Below are positions 1 through 8,197 of a stretch of 37,065 nt of DNA, in pieces. Below the pieces are notes generated by a model. It saw only the letters and a list, made by a program, of their open reading frames with translations, searched no databases and had not been told where the DNA came from. Both the position numbers and the translations under genes were made by a program. Each line of letters opens with the position of its first letter. Positions within the stretch are counted from its first letter, which is position 1. Source of the DNA: Alistipes sp. (GTDB lineage: Bacteria > Bacteroidota > Bacteroidia > Bacteroidales > Rikenellaceae); NCBI GenBank assembly GCA_022511295.1, contig JAFLRT010000011.1:1-37065 (forward strand), written 5' to 3'.

Positions 1-305
1 ACGAGAAGATAACGCTGAACATGGAGGATGCCGGCGGCACGGAGGAGTTCGACGAGGATGTACTGCACATGCGTCAGTTGCTCAAGACCAAGCTTTCGGA
101 CCAGGATTTGAGTGTACGCGCACTGAACTGCCTGAAGGCTGCCGATGTGGATACGGTAGGTGATTTGGTTCGTCTGAACCGCAATGACCTGCTTAAGTTC
201 CGCAATTTCGGCAAGAAGTCTCTTACGGAGTTGGATGAGCTGCTCTCGTCGCTCAATCTGAAGTTCGGAATGGACGTATCTATCTACAAACTTGATAAAG
301 ATTAA
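1..305 (+). CDS. rpoA: RNA polymerase alpha subunit, C-terminal part (5' truncated by window)
   Basis: This is the last part of the RNA polymerase alpha subunit. The open frame runs in from before base 3 and ends in TAA at 303-305. The visible residues form the alpha C-terminal domain, which contacts UP-element DNA and activators; the segments [20 protein letters not shown] and [19 protein letters not shown] are typical helix-hairpin-helix motifs of that domain. rplQ starts 2 bases after the stop, as in the conserved rpsD-rpoA-rplQ order of the ribosomal protein operon, so the two are cotranscribed. The N-terminal assembly domain lies outside the window. Identification is very secure. Confidence 0.97.
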   Translation, partial: EKITLNMEDAGGTEEFDEDVLHMRQLLKTKLSDQDLSVRALNCLKAADVDTVGDLVRLNRNDLLKFRNFGKKSLTELDELLSSLNLKFGMDVSIYKLDKD

Positions 306-307
306 TT

Positions 308-889
308 ATGAGACATAACAAGAATTTCAATCATCTGGGCCGACAGGCAGGCCACCGCAAGGCACTGATGTCTAATATGGCCTCGTCGCTCATACTGCAC
401 AAGCGTATAGAGACGACTGTGGCCAAGGCCAAAGCGCTCAAGCAGTTCGTGGAGCCGTTAGTAACCCGTTCGAAAGAGGATACGACCCATTCGCGTCGCG
501 TAGTCTTCTCGTATCTGAAGCAGAAGGAGGCTGTTACGGAGTTGTTCCGCAATATCGCGCCTAAGGTTGCAAATCGTCCGGGCGGCTATACCCGTATTTT
601 GAAGACGGGTTTCCGTTTGGGAGATGCAGCGGATATGTGCATCATTGAGTTCGTTGATTTCAATGAGACATATACGTTTGGTGTTCAGCCGGCAGCGGCT
701 ACTGAGGCAGCAAAACCCAAGACACGTCGTTCTCGCAAAAAGAGTACGGATGCTGTTGAGGATGCAACGGTAGTTGATGAGAAGAAGAGCGCACCCAAGG
801 CTGCGAAGAAGCCTGTTGCGACAAAGGCAACTAAGAACACTGGTGCAAAGGTTGCGAACGTAAAGACTAACGTAGGCAAGAAGATGTAA
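308..889 (+). CDS. rplQ: 50S ribosomal protein L17 with Lys/Ala-rich C-terminal tail
   Basis: Ribosomal protein L17 of the large subunit. Residues 1 to about 125 match the family core, starting [20 protein letters not shown] and including the NRPGGYTRI segment near residue 93. The core alone would be about 120-130 residues, so the remaining roughly 65 residues are a low-complexity extension rich in Ala, Lys, Thr and Val with little predicted structure. Such basic tails are common on Bacteroidetes L17 (recalled family knowledge) and probably contact rRNA. The ATG at 308 follows the rpoA stop by 2 bases, so translation is likely coupled. A strong terminator follows about 30 bases after the stop, ending the operon. 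Confidence 0.97.
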   Translation: MRHNKNFNHLGRQAGHRKALMSNMASSLILHKRIETTVAKAKALKQFVEPLVTRSKEDTTHSRRVVFSYLKQKEAVTELFRNIAPKVANRPGGYTRILKTGFRLGDAADMCIIEFVDFNETYTFGVQPAAATEAAKPKTRRSRKKSTDAVEDATVVDEKKSAPKAAKKPVATKATKNTGAKVANVKTNVGKKM

Positions 890-919
890 TTTGTCTTCGG
901 ACCTTGAGAATATGAAGAG

Positions 920-950
920 AAACCGCCGGTTTGAGCCGGCGGTTTCTTGT
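920..950 (+). terminator. Rho-independent terminator of the rpoA-rplQ operon
   Basis: A perfect 10-bp stem pairs 920-929 with 936-945 around a 6-base loop and is followed by TTCTTGTTT. It lies about 30 bases after the rplQ stop and closes the ribosomal protein operon. Confidence 0.9.
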
Positions 951-1049
951 TTATATTGCCTGTTTATTCTGTTACGTTATTAATAACGCTTGCGATAGAT
1001 AGCCAACCTGATGTATGACCTCCCGATAGTCGAGTCATTGTTGCAGGTG

Positions 1050-1081
1050 TTTGTTATTTTTCCTGCAATATCCTATCTTTG
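1050..1081 (+). promoter_or_regulatory. Bacteroidetes-type promoter for the Crp/Fnr-family gene
   Basis: A -33 TTTG at 1050-1053 and a -7 TATCTTTG at 1074-1081 are separated by 20 bases, close to the Bacteroidetes consensus TTTG-N19-TAnnTTTG. The -7 element overlaps the possible upstream TTG start at 1079, which supports the ATG at 1106. A 14-bp palindrome (975-988, centred on GTTATTAATAAC) lies about 60 bases upstream and may be an operator, though nothing shows which protein would bind it. Confidence 0.75.
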
Positions 1082-1105
1082 CATAAATGTGAAATCCGAG
1101 AAACT

Positions 1106-1678
1106 ATGGTGGATTTTTCCGACAGTATCTTTGTGAAAAAGATGCGCGAGGTGTTTCCGGTTGGTGAGGAGGCTGTCGCAGAACTTGCCGCTCATCTCGA
1201 GGAGTGTACATTTGCACGCAGGGATATGATTCTTCGTGCAGACGTCTATTGCCGTTATGCGTGGTTTGTCGAGAGGGGGCTTGTGCGACATTACTGGCTC
1301 GAGGAGGAGCGCGAGACCGTAACATCCTTCTCTGTTGAGGGGCATATCGTTTTCAGTATGGACGAACTCTACTATGGCAAGCCGAGTCAGGAGTATGCGC
1401 AGGCCGTCGAGGCTGTCGAGGCATGGCGCATATCGGTCGGAGACCTCGAACAGCTGTTTCGCAGCAATCTCGAGTTATGCAACTGGGGGCGTTTGATACA
1501 CCAGAACGAATACCGCCGCCTGCACCGCTCGCATAAAGAGCGTCTTACTCTCTCGGCAGAGGCTCGGTATCAGATGTTTGTCAAACAGTTTCCGGATATA
1601 TGCTCGCGTGCGCCGCTGGGGGATATAGCCTCGTATCTTGGTATGGACCCATCGACCTTGAGCAGGGTCAGAGGATGA
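1106..1678 (+). CDS. Crp/Fnr-family transcriptional regulator
   Basis: A 190-residue Crp/Fnr-superfamily regulator. Residues about 15-115 form the cyclic-nucleotide-binding-like beta roll (YAWFVERGLVRHYW and the following strands); residues about 120-150 form the dimer helix; residues about 166-190 form the winged helix-turn-helix ending LGDIASYLGMDPSTLSRVR. No Fnr-type cysteine cluster is visible and the glycine/arginine cAMP pocket is not clearly conserved, so the ligand is unknown. The ATG at 1106 was chosen because the longer TTG-started frame begins inside the -7 promoter element. A perfect TTTGAC-N4-GTCAAA palindrome lies 43 bases after the stop, upstream of an acyltransferase gene, which is therefore a plausible target. 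Confidence 0.85.
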   Translation: MVDFSDSIFVKKMREVFPVGEEAVAELAAHLEECTFARRDMILRADVYCRYAWFVERGLVRHYWLEEERETVTSFSVEGHIVFSMDELYYGKPSQEYAQAVEAVEAWRISVGDLEQLFRSNLELCNWGRLIHQNEYRRLHRSHKERLTLSAEARYQMFVKQFPDICSRAPLGDIASYLGMDPSTLSRVRG

Positions 1679-1714
1679 TTTTTTTTGCATCATTGCCTTT
1701 TTTTCATCATTACC
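1679..1714 (+). repeat. Imperfect tandem repeat directly after the regulator stop codon
   Basis: Two units of a T-run followed by CATCATTgCC or CATCATTaCC (1679-1697 and 1698-1714), then a third partial T-run at 1715-1723. The repeat starts at the base after the TGA. The T-tracts could assist termination, but no clear hairpin precedes them. Confidence 0.6.
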
Positions 1715-1720
1715 TCTTTT

Positions 1721-1736
1721 TTTGACCTGCGTCAAA
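1721..1736. promoter_or_regulatory. Candidate Crp/Fnr-family operator (TTTGAC-N4-GTCAAA)
   Basis: A perfect 6-bp inverted repeat with a 4-base spacer, the geometry of Crp/Fnr-superfamily sites (TTGAC-N4-GTCAA core). It sits 43 bases after the stop of the Crp/Fnr-family gene and 56 bases before the acyltransferase ATG. The symmetry is seen directly. That the neighbouring regulator binds it is inference. Confidence 0.55.
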
Positions 1737-1791
1737 TTTTATTTGCTGCGCTTTTACGAACTTTGTATCGCTAATCTGAAAACAGAATATT

Positions 1792-2973
1792 ATGGGAGAA
1801 CTCATTCAAACTCAGCATCGCAATGTGTGGATGGACTGGGCGCGTGTCATCGCCTGCTTTATGGTCTTGATAGTGCATAGCACCGAACCGTTCTATTTCG
1901 GCGGCGAGGGGGCGCAGATTCTGTCCCGCAACGAAGCGCTGTGGACTGCCGTATTCAATACCTTTGTTCGCTCCTGCGTGCCGCTGTTCGTCGTGATATC
2001 GGCATGGCTTCAACTGCCCGTGCAGCGTACGACAGGCGATTTCCTGCGCCGCAGGGCTGTCAGGGTAGTCATACCCTTTGTCGTATGGACGGTCGTCTAT
2101 ACATTGGTACTGGGCGACGGTGAGGGAATTAACTTTAGAAATTTGCTGTTTAATTTCAACTATCCGTCGGCGCATCTGTGGTATGTCTATATGCTTATAG
2201 GTCTCTATCTCCTTATGCCGTTGCTCTCGCCATGGGCCGAGAGGGTTGGCAAGCGCGAACTTCAGTTCTACATAGTGCTGTGGCTGCTTACCACGCTACT
2301 GCAACTCGTGCGCGATTGGATTGGCGGAGCCCCGACTGTTATCTACGGCTTGAGCGGCGTACCTCGGCAGGTTCTGTTTCCGCTGTGGGGCGAATCGAGT
2401 TGGAATACCTATGGTCTGTTCTACTACTTCAGCGGATTTATAGGCTATATGCTTCTGGGACTCTATATGCGCAAATTCTCATCCGAGATGTCGTGGGGCA
2501 AAACTCTCGTCATAGTTCTGCCATGCTTCGCTGCGGGCTATGCGATAAGTTTCAACGGCTTCTGGCATAGGGTTATGGCTTCAAGCGGCGGTATGTTCCC
2601 TACGGGTGGTCCGGTGGGGGTTGCCGTGTGGTGGGAGACTACATGGTGCAATGATACCATTGGCGTAGCGCTGATGACCATTGCCTGGGTGCTGTTGCTG
2701 CGTAAGATTAAAAGCGCCGGAGTCTTCTATAACAAGGTGATAATGCCCGTCTCGAAGGCGAGTTACGGAATGTATCTGTGTCATATGCTGCTCCTCTCGT
2801 ATGTGTCGTCGGCAATATGCGGATGGCTCGGTCGCGGAGCCGATGCTCGTCTTGGCGTATGGACCGCCCCTGTGGAGATAACGGTTACCGCTGTTGTATC
2901 GTTTGTCTGCGTCGCTGCGGTCTCTGTGGCGGTTCAGCGCATACCCAAAATCGGAAAGTATATTATGGGGTAG
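1792..2973 (+). CDS. Acyltransferase 3 family membrane protein (OafA/WecH type)
   Basis: A 393-residue integral membrane acyltransferase of the acyltransferase-3 family, whose members O-acetylate or O-acylate surface polysaccharides, lipids or small glycans. The N-terminus has the family signature RNVWMDWARVIACFMVLIVH with the conserved histidine at residue 29, followed by about ten hydrophobic membrane segments. The motif HLWYVYMLIGLYLLMPLL near residue 130 is also typical. No extra SGNH domain is fused. The substrate cannot be read from the sequence. It stands alone between a Crp/Fnr-type palindrome upstream and a bidirectional terminator downstream, so it may be controlled by the preceding regulator. 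Confidence 0.88.
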   Translation: MGELIQTQHRNVWMDWARVIACFMVLIVHSTEPFYFGGEGAQILSRNEALWTAVFNTFVRSCVPLFVVISAWLQLPVQRTTGDFLRRRAVRVVIPFVVWTVVYTLVLGDGEGINFRNLLFNFNYPSAHLWYVYMLIGLYLLMPLLSPWAERVGKRELQFYIVLWLLTTLLQLVRDWIGGAPTVIYGLSGVPRQVLFPLWGESSWNTYGLFYYFSGFIGYMLLGLYMRKFSSEMSWGKTLVIVLPCFAAGYAISFNGFWHRVMASSGGMFPTGGPVGVAVWWETTWCNDTIGVALMTIAWVLLLRKIKSAGVFYNKVIMPVSKASYGMYLCHMLLLSYVSSAICGWLGRGADARLGVWTAPVEITVTAVVSFVCVAAVSVAVQRIPKIGKYIMG

Positions 2974-3004
2974 GTTGAGGGTATCGACTCTGACGCTCAC
3001 ACAC

Positions 3005-3037
3005 AAAAAACTCGACCTGAAAAGGGTCGAGTTTTTT
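3005..3037. terminator. Bidirectional terminator between acyltransferase and nrdJ
   Basis: A-run, stem ACTCGACC/GGTCGAGT (3010-3017 with 3025-3032), 7-base loop and T-run. Including the flanking A/T pairs the stem is 13 bp. It lies 31 bases after the acyltransferase stop and 33 bases from the end of the convergent minus-strand nrdJ, and can serve both. Confidence 0.88.
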
Positions 3038-3070
3038 GTATCATTATCTTTGTGTTGGTACCCTAAACTG

Positions 3071-5623
3071 CTAACCGCACTTTGAGTAGCCGCACGACAT
3101 ACAAGTGAGACAACCGTTCTGGTAAGCCATATTCTCCTGACCGCACTGCGGACACTTGCCCTTGGAGTGTGTGCCGTCGGCGATATACTGCTTCAGCGCA
3201 CGCTGCACACCCGTCTTCCAGGTGTTAATCGTCTCGCTGTCCAGATGCAGACCGTCGATAAGCGATACCACCTTCTCGAGCGGCATACCATGACGCAGCA
3301 CACCCGAAATCAGTTTGGCATAGTTCCAGAACTCCTCATCGAAGAGACGCGATATACCGCCTATGGTGTTGGTATAGCCGTAGCGGTCGGTGTACTGGAA
3401 ATCGTAACGCTTCGAACCGTCAGCCTCGCGTATCTTGATGATATTTCCATTGGTTATCTTGCGAGGGATATACATTGCATCCTCCTCAATCTTACCGGTA
3501 AATATCTCGTAGGGACGACCGTTCTGCAGACCTACGAAGGCTATCCAGTCCTCGCTGCCGTTCTTGAAGCGGACTATATCTGCCGGCAGCGACTGCGGAC
3601 GTTTGTTCTCACCCGTAGCGTCCTCGCATTTTTTTGCCTTCCCCTTTTTGTTTTTGCTGTCGAGCAGCACGCCGTCGCGGCAGCCGTCGCGGTATACCGT
3701 AACGCCTTTGCAGCCACACTCCCATGCCGTACGGTATACCTCTGCCACAAGTTGCTCCGAAACATCATTCGGAAGGTTCACCGTAACCGATATCGAGTGG
3801 TCTACCCACTTTTGTATAGCGCCCTGCATCTTAACCTTGGCAACCCAGTCGATATCGTTTGCCGTAGCCTTGTGATAGGGTGATGCTGCTATCATCTTTT
3901 CCAACTCCGCATCCTTTATTGTGTCGAGTTTGCTGATATCGTAACCTGCGACCTCGGCCCATTTAACGAAGTTGTGGTGGTAGACATTGTACTCCTGGAA
4001 CTTCTCGCCCGTTTCGTCCACATAGTCTACATGCGTATCTACATCCGAAGGATTGACCTTGCGGCGTCGCTTGTATACGGGACGGAATACGGGTTCTATG
4101 CCCGAGGTCGTCTGCGACATAAGTGACGTGGTGCCTGTGGGCGCTATTGTAAGCATAGCGATATTGCGTCGGCCGACCACAGTCATCTTCTCGTATAGTT
4201 CGGGGTCTGCCTCCTTTATGCGCTCTATCATGGGGTTGCCGACCTCGCGTGCCGTGTCGTAGACCTCGAATGCACCGCGCTCCTCGGCCATCGACACTGA
4301 CGAACGGTAAGCCTCTACGGCTAACGTCTTGTGAATCTTCACAGCGAAGTCTATGGCCTCCTGCGAACCGTAGCGCAGACCCAATGCCGCAAGCATATCG
4401 CCCTCGGCCGTTATGCCCAGACCCGTGCGGCGACCCTTGAGTGCCATAGTGCGTATCTTCTTCCACAAATCCGACTCTACGCGACGTATATCCGCCTCCT
4501 CGGGGTCTGACGATATCTTCTGAAGTATAAGTTCCACCTTCTCAAGTTCGAGGTCGATAATATCATCCATCAGACGCATCGCCTTGCGTACATGCTCCTT
4601 GAACTTGTTGAAGTCAAACGATGCGTTTGCGGTAAACGGACGGTCTACATAACTGAAGAGGTTGATTGCCAACAGGCGGCACGAATCGTAGGGGCAGAGA
4701 GGTATCTCGCCGCAGGGATTCGTCGATACTGTGGTGAATCCCAGGTCGGCATAGCAGTCAGGCACACTCTCGCGTATAATCGTCTCCCAGAACAGCACTC
4801 CCGGCTCGGCCGATTTCCACGCATTGTGGATAATCTTCTCCCACAGTTTTTTCGCGTCTATATCATTGGTGTATATCGGCTTGTCCGAATTTATCGGGAA
4901 CTGCTGACGATATGTGCGACCCTCTATCGCAGCGCGCATAAACTCATCATCTATCTTTATGGACACATTGGCGCCTGTAACCTTTCCGGTATCCATCTTG
5001 GCGTCGATAAACTTCTCGGCGTCGGGGTGCTTTATCGACAGCGAGAGCATAAGCGCTCCGCGCCGTCCGTCCTGTGCCACTTCGCGCGTGGAGTTGGAAT
5101 AACGCTCCATAAAGGGAACGATACCGGTCGAGGTGAGAGCCGAGTTGAGTACCGGGCTGCCCGAAGGACGTATATGCGAGAGGTCGTGTCCTACACCTCC
5201 GCGACGCTTCATGAGTTGCACCTGCTCCTCATCCATACGGAATATACCTCCGTAGGAGTCAGCCGGTTTTTTGTGTCCGATGACGAAACAGTTCGAGAGC
5301 GATGCCACCTGAAAATCGTTGCCGATACCCGTCATAGGTCCTCCCTGCGGGATGAGATAGCGGAAATGGTCGAGAAGTTTGAATATCTCCTGTTCATCGA
5401 GAGGGAAGGGATATTTGTTCTCTATTCGCGCAAGTTCGGCAGCCAGACGGTGGTGCATCTGCTCGGGCGAGGTTTCGTAGATGTTGCCAAACGAATCCTT
5501 CAGAGCATATTTGCTTACCCAGACCGTCGCGGCGAGCTCGTCGCCGTCGAAGTATTCTTTTGTTTCGGCCACAGCATCAGCATAGGATACGGGCTTGAGG
5601 TCTTTTGAGGTATTGTCGCTCAT
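3071..5623 (-). CDS. nrdJ: Vitamin B12-dependent (class II) ribonucleotide reductase
   Basis: An 850-residue adenosylcobalamin-dependent ribonucleoside-diphosphate reductase, which makes deoxyribonucleotides with or without oxygen. Visible motifs are the redox cysteine of ASLSNCFVIG (C112), the active-site Asn-Pro-Cys-Gly-Glu at 302-306 (N302, C304 thiyl, E306), the TIAPTGTTSLM phosphate-binding loop, and a C-terminal CPQCG...CLTCMSCG zinc-like cysteine cluster at about 824-849 that also carries the reducing cysteines. No radical-generating small subunit or NrdG activase is adjacent, as expected for class II. The upstream 310 bases show no recognisable cobalamin riboswitch or NrdR box. CATCTTTG on the minus strand at 5788-5795 is a weak -7 candidate, implying a 5' leader of about 160 bases. 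Confidence 0.97.
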   Translation of the reverse strand: MSDNTSKDLKPVSYADAVAETKEYFDGDELAATVWVSKYALKDSFGNIYETSPEQMHHRLAAELARIENKYPFPLDEQEIFKLLDHFRYLIPQGGPMTGIGNDFQVASLSNCFVIGHKKPADSYGGIFRMDEEQVQLMKRRGGVGHDLSHIRPSGSPVLNSALTSTGIVPFMERYSNSTREVAQDGRRGALMLSLSIKHPDAEKFIDAKMDTGKVTGANVSIKIDDEFMRAAIEGRTYRQQFPINSDKPIYTNDIDAKKLWEKIIHNAWKSAEPGVLFWETIIRESVPDCYADLGFTTVSTNPCGEIPLCPYDSCRLLAINLFSYVDRPFTANASFDFNKFKEHVRKAMRLMDDIIDLELEKVELILQKISSDPEEADIRRVESDLWKKIRTMALKGRRTGLGITAEGDMLAALGLRYGSQEAIDFAVKIHKTLAVEAYRSSVSMAEERGAFEVYDTAREVGNPMIERIKEADPELYEKMTVVGRRNIAMLTIAPTGTTSLMSQTTSGIEPVFRPVYKRRRKVNPSDVDTHVDYVDETGEKFQEYNVYHHNFVKWAEVAGYDISKLDTIKDAELEKMIAASPYHKATANDIDWVAKVKMQGAIQKWVDHSISVTVNLPNDVSEQLVAEVYRTAWECGCKGVTVYRDGCRDGVLLDSKNKKGKAKKCEDATGENKRPQSLPADIVRFKNGSEDWIAFVGLQNGRPYEIFTGKIEEDAMYIPRKITNGNIIKIREADGSKRYDFQYTDRYGYTNTIGGISRLFDEEFWNYAKLISGVLRHGMPLEKVVSLIDGLHLDSETINTWKTGVQRALKQYIADGTHSKGKCPQCGQENMAYQNGCLTCMSCGYSKCG

Positions 5624-5934
5624 ACTCTTTTGTTTAATATAGTAGTTTTCAATTAGTTGTCTAAATTACGGCATCTCTTGTGCCTAAGTTTCAGGTCGGT
5701 ACTTTGCGACGACAAGATATCCGCCGACACAGGGTCGGAGAACATCTGTCGCGAAAAGTGAAAAATATTCGGTACAGACCGACAATGCAAAGATGCGTAA
5801 ATATCGTGAAAAAAACGACGAGGTTTCCGAAATTTATTCACAAGTTTTCGACACCGAGGCATAAAAAACGCGCAACATACTGATTATCTCCGCAACTGAG
5901 TATCCGGCGTGGAAATTTTATATATATTTGTGCC
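5624..5934. other. Divergent intergenic region nrdJ / radical SAM gene
   Basis: A 311-base gap with no coding frame I can support. It holds a weak minus-strand -7 element (CATCTTTG, 5788-5795) for nrdJ, a small hairpin (stem CCGAC/GTCGG, 5724-5728 with 5734-5738) in the presumed nrdJ leader, and a good plus-strand -7 element at 5923-5930. No B12-box or NrdR-box was found by eye. Confidence 0.6.
5923..5930 (+). promoter_or_regulatory. -7 promoter element (TATATTTG) 4 bases before the radical SAM start codon
   Basis: A perfect TAnnTTTG match ends 4 bases before the ATG at 5935. In Bacteroidetes transcription starts a few bases after this element, so the message would be leaderless or nearly so. 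No convincing -33 TTTG is seen at the right distance. Confidence 0.5.
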
Positions 5935-6694
5935 ATGACTGCACTTTTTGAAGATATAATTTTCGGACCCGTGCGCTCTCGCAGACTGGGATTGTCGCTG
6001 GGTGTCAATCTGTTGCCGATACACGCCAAACTCTGCAACTTCGACTGCATCTATTGTGAGTGCCGAGCGGCGCGGCGAAAAGCGTTTCAATTCGCGCGAG
6101 GATGTGCGGCAGCATCTTCGTGATGCCCTCACCCGTATGGCCGACGAGGGAACGCCGCCCGACGTGATAACCTTTGCCGGCAACGGCGAGCCGACACTCC
6201 ACCCCGAGTTCGGAGCCATTGTCGATGATACTCTCTCTATGCGCGACCGGTTGTCGCCTGCGGCGCGCGTGTCAGTGCTTAGCAATGCGACGCAACTGCA
6301 CCGCGATGATGTCTTCGAGGCTCTGCTGCGTGTGGATAACAATATACTTAAACTCGACTCGGCATTCGACTCCACTGTACGCTTGCTGAACCGCCCGCAG
6401 GGTGAATACTCTGTGGATCGCATTGTTGAGAATATGGTCAGATTCGACGGACGGTTTATCTTGCAGACGATGTTTCTGCGCGGTGAGGTATGCGGTACCC
6501 AAATTGACAATACGACCGAAGATGAGGTCTCGGCGTGGCTCGATATCGTGCGCCGTCTCCGTCCGCGACAGGTTATGGTCTACTCTCTCGACCGTCCTGC
6601 GCCGTATCTCTCGCTCGAGAAGGTGTCGCGCGAGGAACTGATGCCGATAGCCGACAGGGTGAGGGCGCTGGGCATAGAGTGTTCTGCCGTATAG
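5935..6694 (+). pseudogene. Radical SAM protein broken by a frameshift
   Basis: Two overlapping frames together encode one radical SAM protein of about 250 residues. The first (5935-6123) starts [19 protein letters not shown] and carries the 4Fe-4S motif CNFDCIYC (C34, C38, C41), then runs out of family sense after CEC. From about base 6062 the frame two positions on continues with AERRGEKRF and then the normal SAM-binding barrel (ITFAGNGEPTLHPEF, VLSNATQL, LKLDSAFDS, FILQTMFLRG). Relatives usually have a few more residues after the CEC (recalled), so a small deletion of about 11 bases near 6061-6064 would explain both the missing residues and the shift. The downstream frame alone lacks the cluster cysteines and cannot be active. 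Sequencing error or, less likely, recoding is possible. Confidence 0.8.
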
Positions 6695-6760
6695 TGCCGC
6701 CTTTGTTGGTGCTGAAAACAAAAAATAACTGCAAAAAATAATATTTTCACAATAATTTGC

Positions 6761-6768
6761 TAACTTTG
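6761..6768 (+). promoter_or_regulatory. -7 promoter element (TAACTTTG) for the alpha-oxoamine synthase gene
   Basis: Perfect TAnnTTTG match about 60 bases before the ATG at 6830. The -33 region is AT-rich without a clear TTTG. Confidence 0.55.
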
Positions 6769-6829
6769 AAACGCGAAACGGCCCTGCCGTTAAGCCTGGA
6801 CACAACTACAAACAACAAACTATAATGTT

Positions 6830-8101
6830 ATGACGGATATTTTTGAGAGACTTGAAAAGAATGCCGGCGGCCCTATCGGCCAGTATATGCAGAGAGTGCA
6901 TGGATACTTTGCATTCCCCAAACTCGAGGGCGAAATAGGTCCTCATATGCGATTCCGAGGCAAGATGATGCTTAACTGGAGTCTTAACAACTATCTGGGT
7001 CTGGCCAACCACCCCGAGGTCCGCAAGGCCGATGCTCTGGGTGCAGCCGAGTTCGGTATGGCGGCTCCTATGGGCGCCCGTATGATGAGCGGACAGACCA
7101 AATATCACGAGCAACTTGAGCGTGAACTTGCCGAGTTCGTCGGCAAGGAGGATGCGTTCCTGCTCAACTTCGGTTATCAGGGTATGCTTTCGATTATCGA
7201 CTGCCTGCTCACTCCGCGCGACGTCGTGGTATACGATGCCGAGGCACACGCCTGCATCATCGACGGTCTGCGTCTGCATCGCGGCAAGCGCTTTGTCTAC
7301 GGACACAACAACGAGGAGTCGTTTGCCCTCCAACTCAAGCATGCGACCGAACTTGCCGAAGAGCAGAACGGCGGTGTGCTGGTGATTACTGAAGGAGTAT
7401 TCGGTATGAAGGGCGACCTGGGCTTCCTCGATGTCATTGCAAAATACAAGAAGGATTACCAGTTCCGTCTGCTCGTCGATGATGCACACGGTTTCGGTAC
7501 TATGGGTCCCGGCGGTCGCGGTACTGCTGCCCACTTCGGCGTTACCGATGCTGTAGATGTGCTTTTCAACACCTTCGCCAAGTCTATGGCCGGTATCGGC
7601 GCCTTCGTATCGGGTCCCCGCTGGCTGATTAACCTGCTGCGCTACAATATGCGCTCGCAACTCTATGCAAAGTCGCTTCCTATGCCTATGGTTATCGGTG
7701 CGCTGAAGCGTCTGGAACTTATTCGCAATCACCCCGAATACCAGGAGAAATTGTGGCAGATTACCCGCGCATTGCAGAGCGGTTTCCGCGAGAACGGCTT
7801 CGAGATAGGTGTAACACAGTCTCCCGTAACGCCCGTCTATATGAAGGGTGGTAACGAAGAGGGTACTAACCTTATTGTGGACCTGCGCGAGAACTACGGC
7901 GTATTCTGCTCGATAGTAGTCTATCCCGTTATCCCGAAGGGTGAAATAATCCTGCGTATTATACCTACGGCGGCTCACACGCTCGAAGATGTTGAGTATA
8001 CAATCAACGCCTTCAAGTCTGTACGCGAGAAGTTCGAGGCAGGTTACTACGCTTCGATGCCTATTCCCGACAAGGCAGACCCCGACTTCAAGGTACGATA
8101 A
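6830..8101 (+). CDS. Alpha-oxoamine synthase (serine palmitoyltransferase / cysteate acyltransferase-like)
   Basis: A 423-residue PLP enzyme of the alpha-oxoamine synthase family (KBL, BioF, HemA, SPT), which condenses an amino acid with an acyl thioester and releases CO2. Seen: H140 in YDAEAHACIIDG (stacks on PLP), D217/H220 in LLVDDAHGFGTMG, and K251 in FNTFAKSMAGIGAF (Schiff-base lysine). No tdh or biotin genes are adjacent, which argues against KBL or BioF. The N-terminal extension and the NWSLNNYLGLANHPEVR and GARMMSGQT motifs resemble the Bacteroidetes subgroup that makes long-chain bases: sphinganine from serine, or capnine (sulfonolipid) from cysteate. Alistipes is known to make sulfonolipids, so cysteate acyltransferase is a serious alternative to SPT. 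The family is certain; the amino acid substrate is not. It is a single-gene unit with its own promoter and terminator. Confidence 0.85.
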   Translation: MTDIFERLEKNAGGPIGQYMQRVHGYFAFPKLEGEIGPHMRFRGKMMLNWSLNNYLGLANHPEVRKADALGAAEFGMAAPMGARMMSGQTKYHEQLERELAEFVGKEDAFLLNFGYQGMLSIIDCLLTPRDVVVYDAEAHACIIDGLRLHRGKRFVYGHNNEESFALQLKHATELAEEQNGGVLVITEGVFGMKGDLGFLDVIAKYKKDYQFRLLVDDAHGFGTMGPGGRGTAAHFGVTDAVDVLFNTFAKSMAGIGAFVSGPRWLINLLRYNMRSQLYAKSLPMPMVIGALKRLELIRNHPEYQEKLWQITRALQSGFRENGFEIGVTQSPVTPVYMKGGNEEGTNLIVDLRENYGVFCSIVVYPVIPKGEIILRIIPTAAHTLEDVEYTINAFKSVREKFEAGYYASMPIPDKADPDFKVR

Positions 8102-8137
8102 CACAACTCTCCGGCGCTTCTGTGCCGTTGCAATTAA

Positions 8138-8185
8138 GATACGCCCCTGCAGCCAACAGGTTGCAGGGGCGTATCGCGTTGTTTT
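8138..8185 (+). terminator. Terminator of the alpha-oxoamine synthase gene
   Basis: A long hairpin pairs 8138-8154 with 8159-8175: 17 bp including one G-U pair, around the tetraloop AACA, followed by GCGTTGTTTTGT. It lies 37 bases after the stop. The convergent lipocalin gene ends at 8198, so it may also act on that strand. Confidence 0.85.
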
Positions 8186-8197
8186 GTATGCAGTTGG

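Noticed and set aside
1079-1105. Longer TTG-started version of the Crp/Fnr-family protein
   Set aside because: The TTG lies inside the -7 promoter element, so it would not be transcribed as a start.
4592-5608. Long plus-strand open frame opposite nrdJ (338 residues)
   Set aside because: It is a shadow of nrdJ on the other strand, with no recognisable motifs.
5624-5934. Possible cobalamin riboswitch upstream of the B12-dependent nrdJ
   Set aside because: No B12-box-like segment or large multi-helix fold is visible; only one 5-bp hairpin.
6806-8104. Minus-strand open frame opposite the alpha-oxoamine synthase (432 residues)
   Set aside because: It mirrors the real gene and has no family features.
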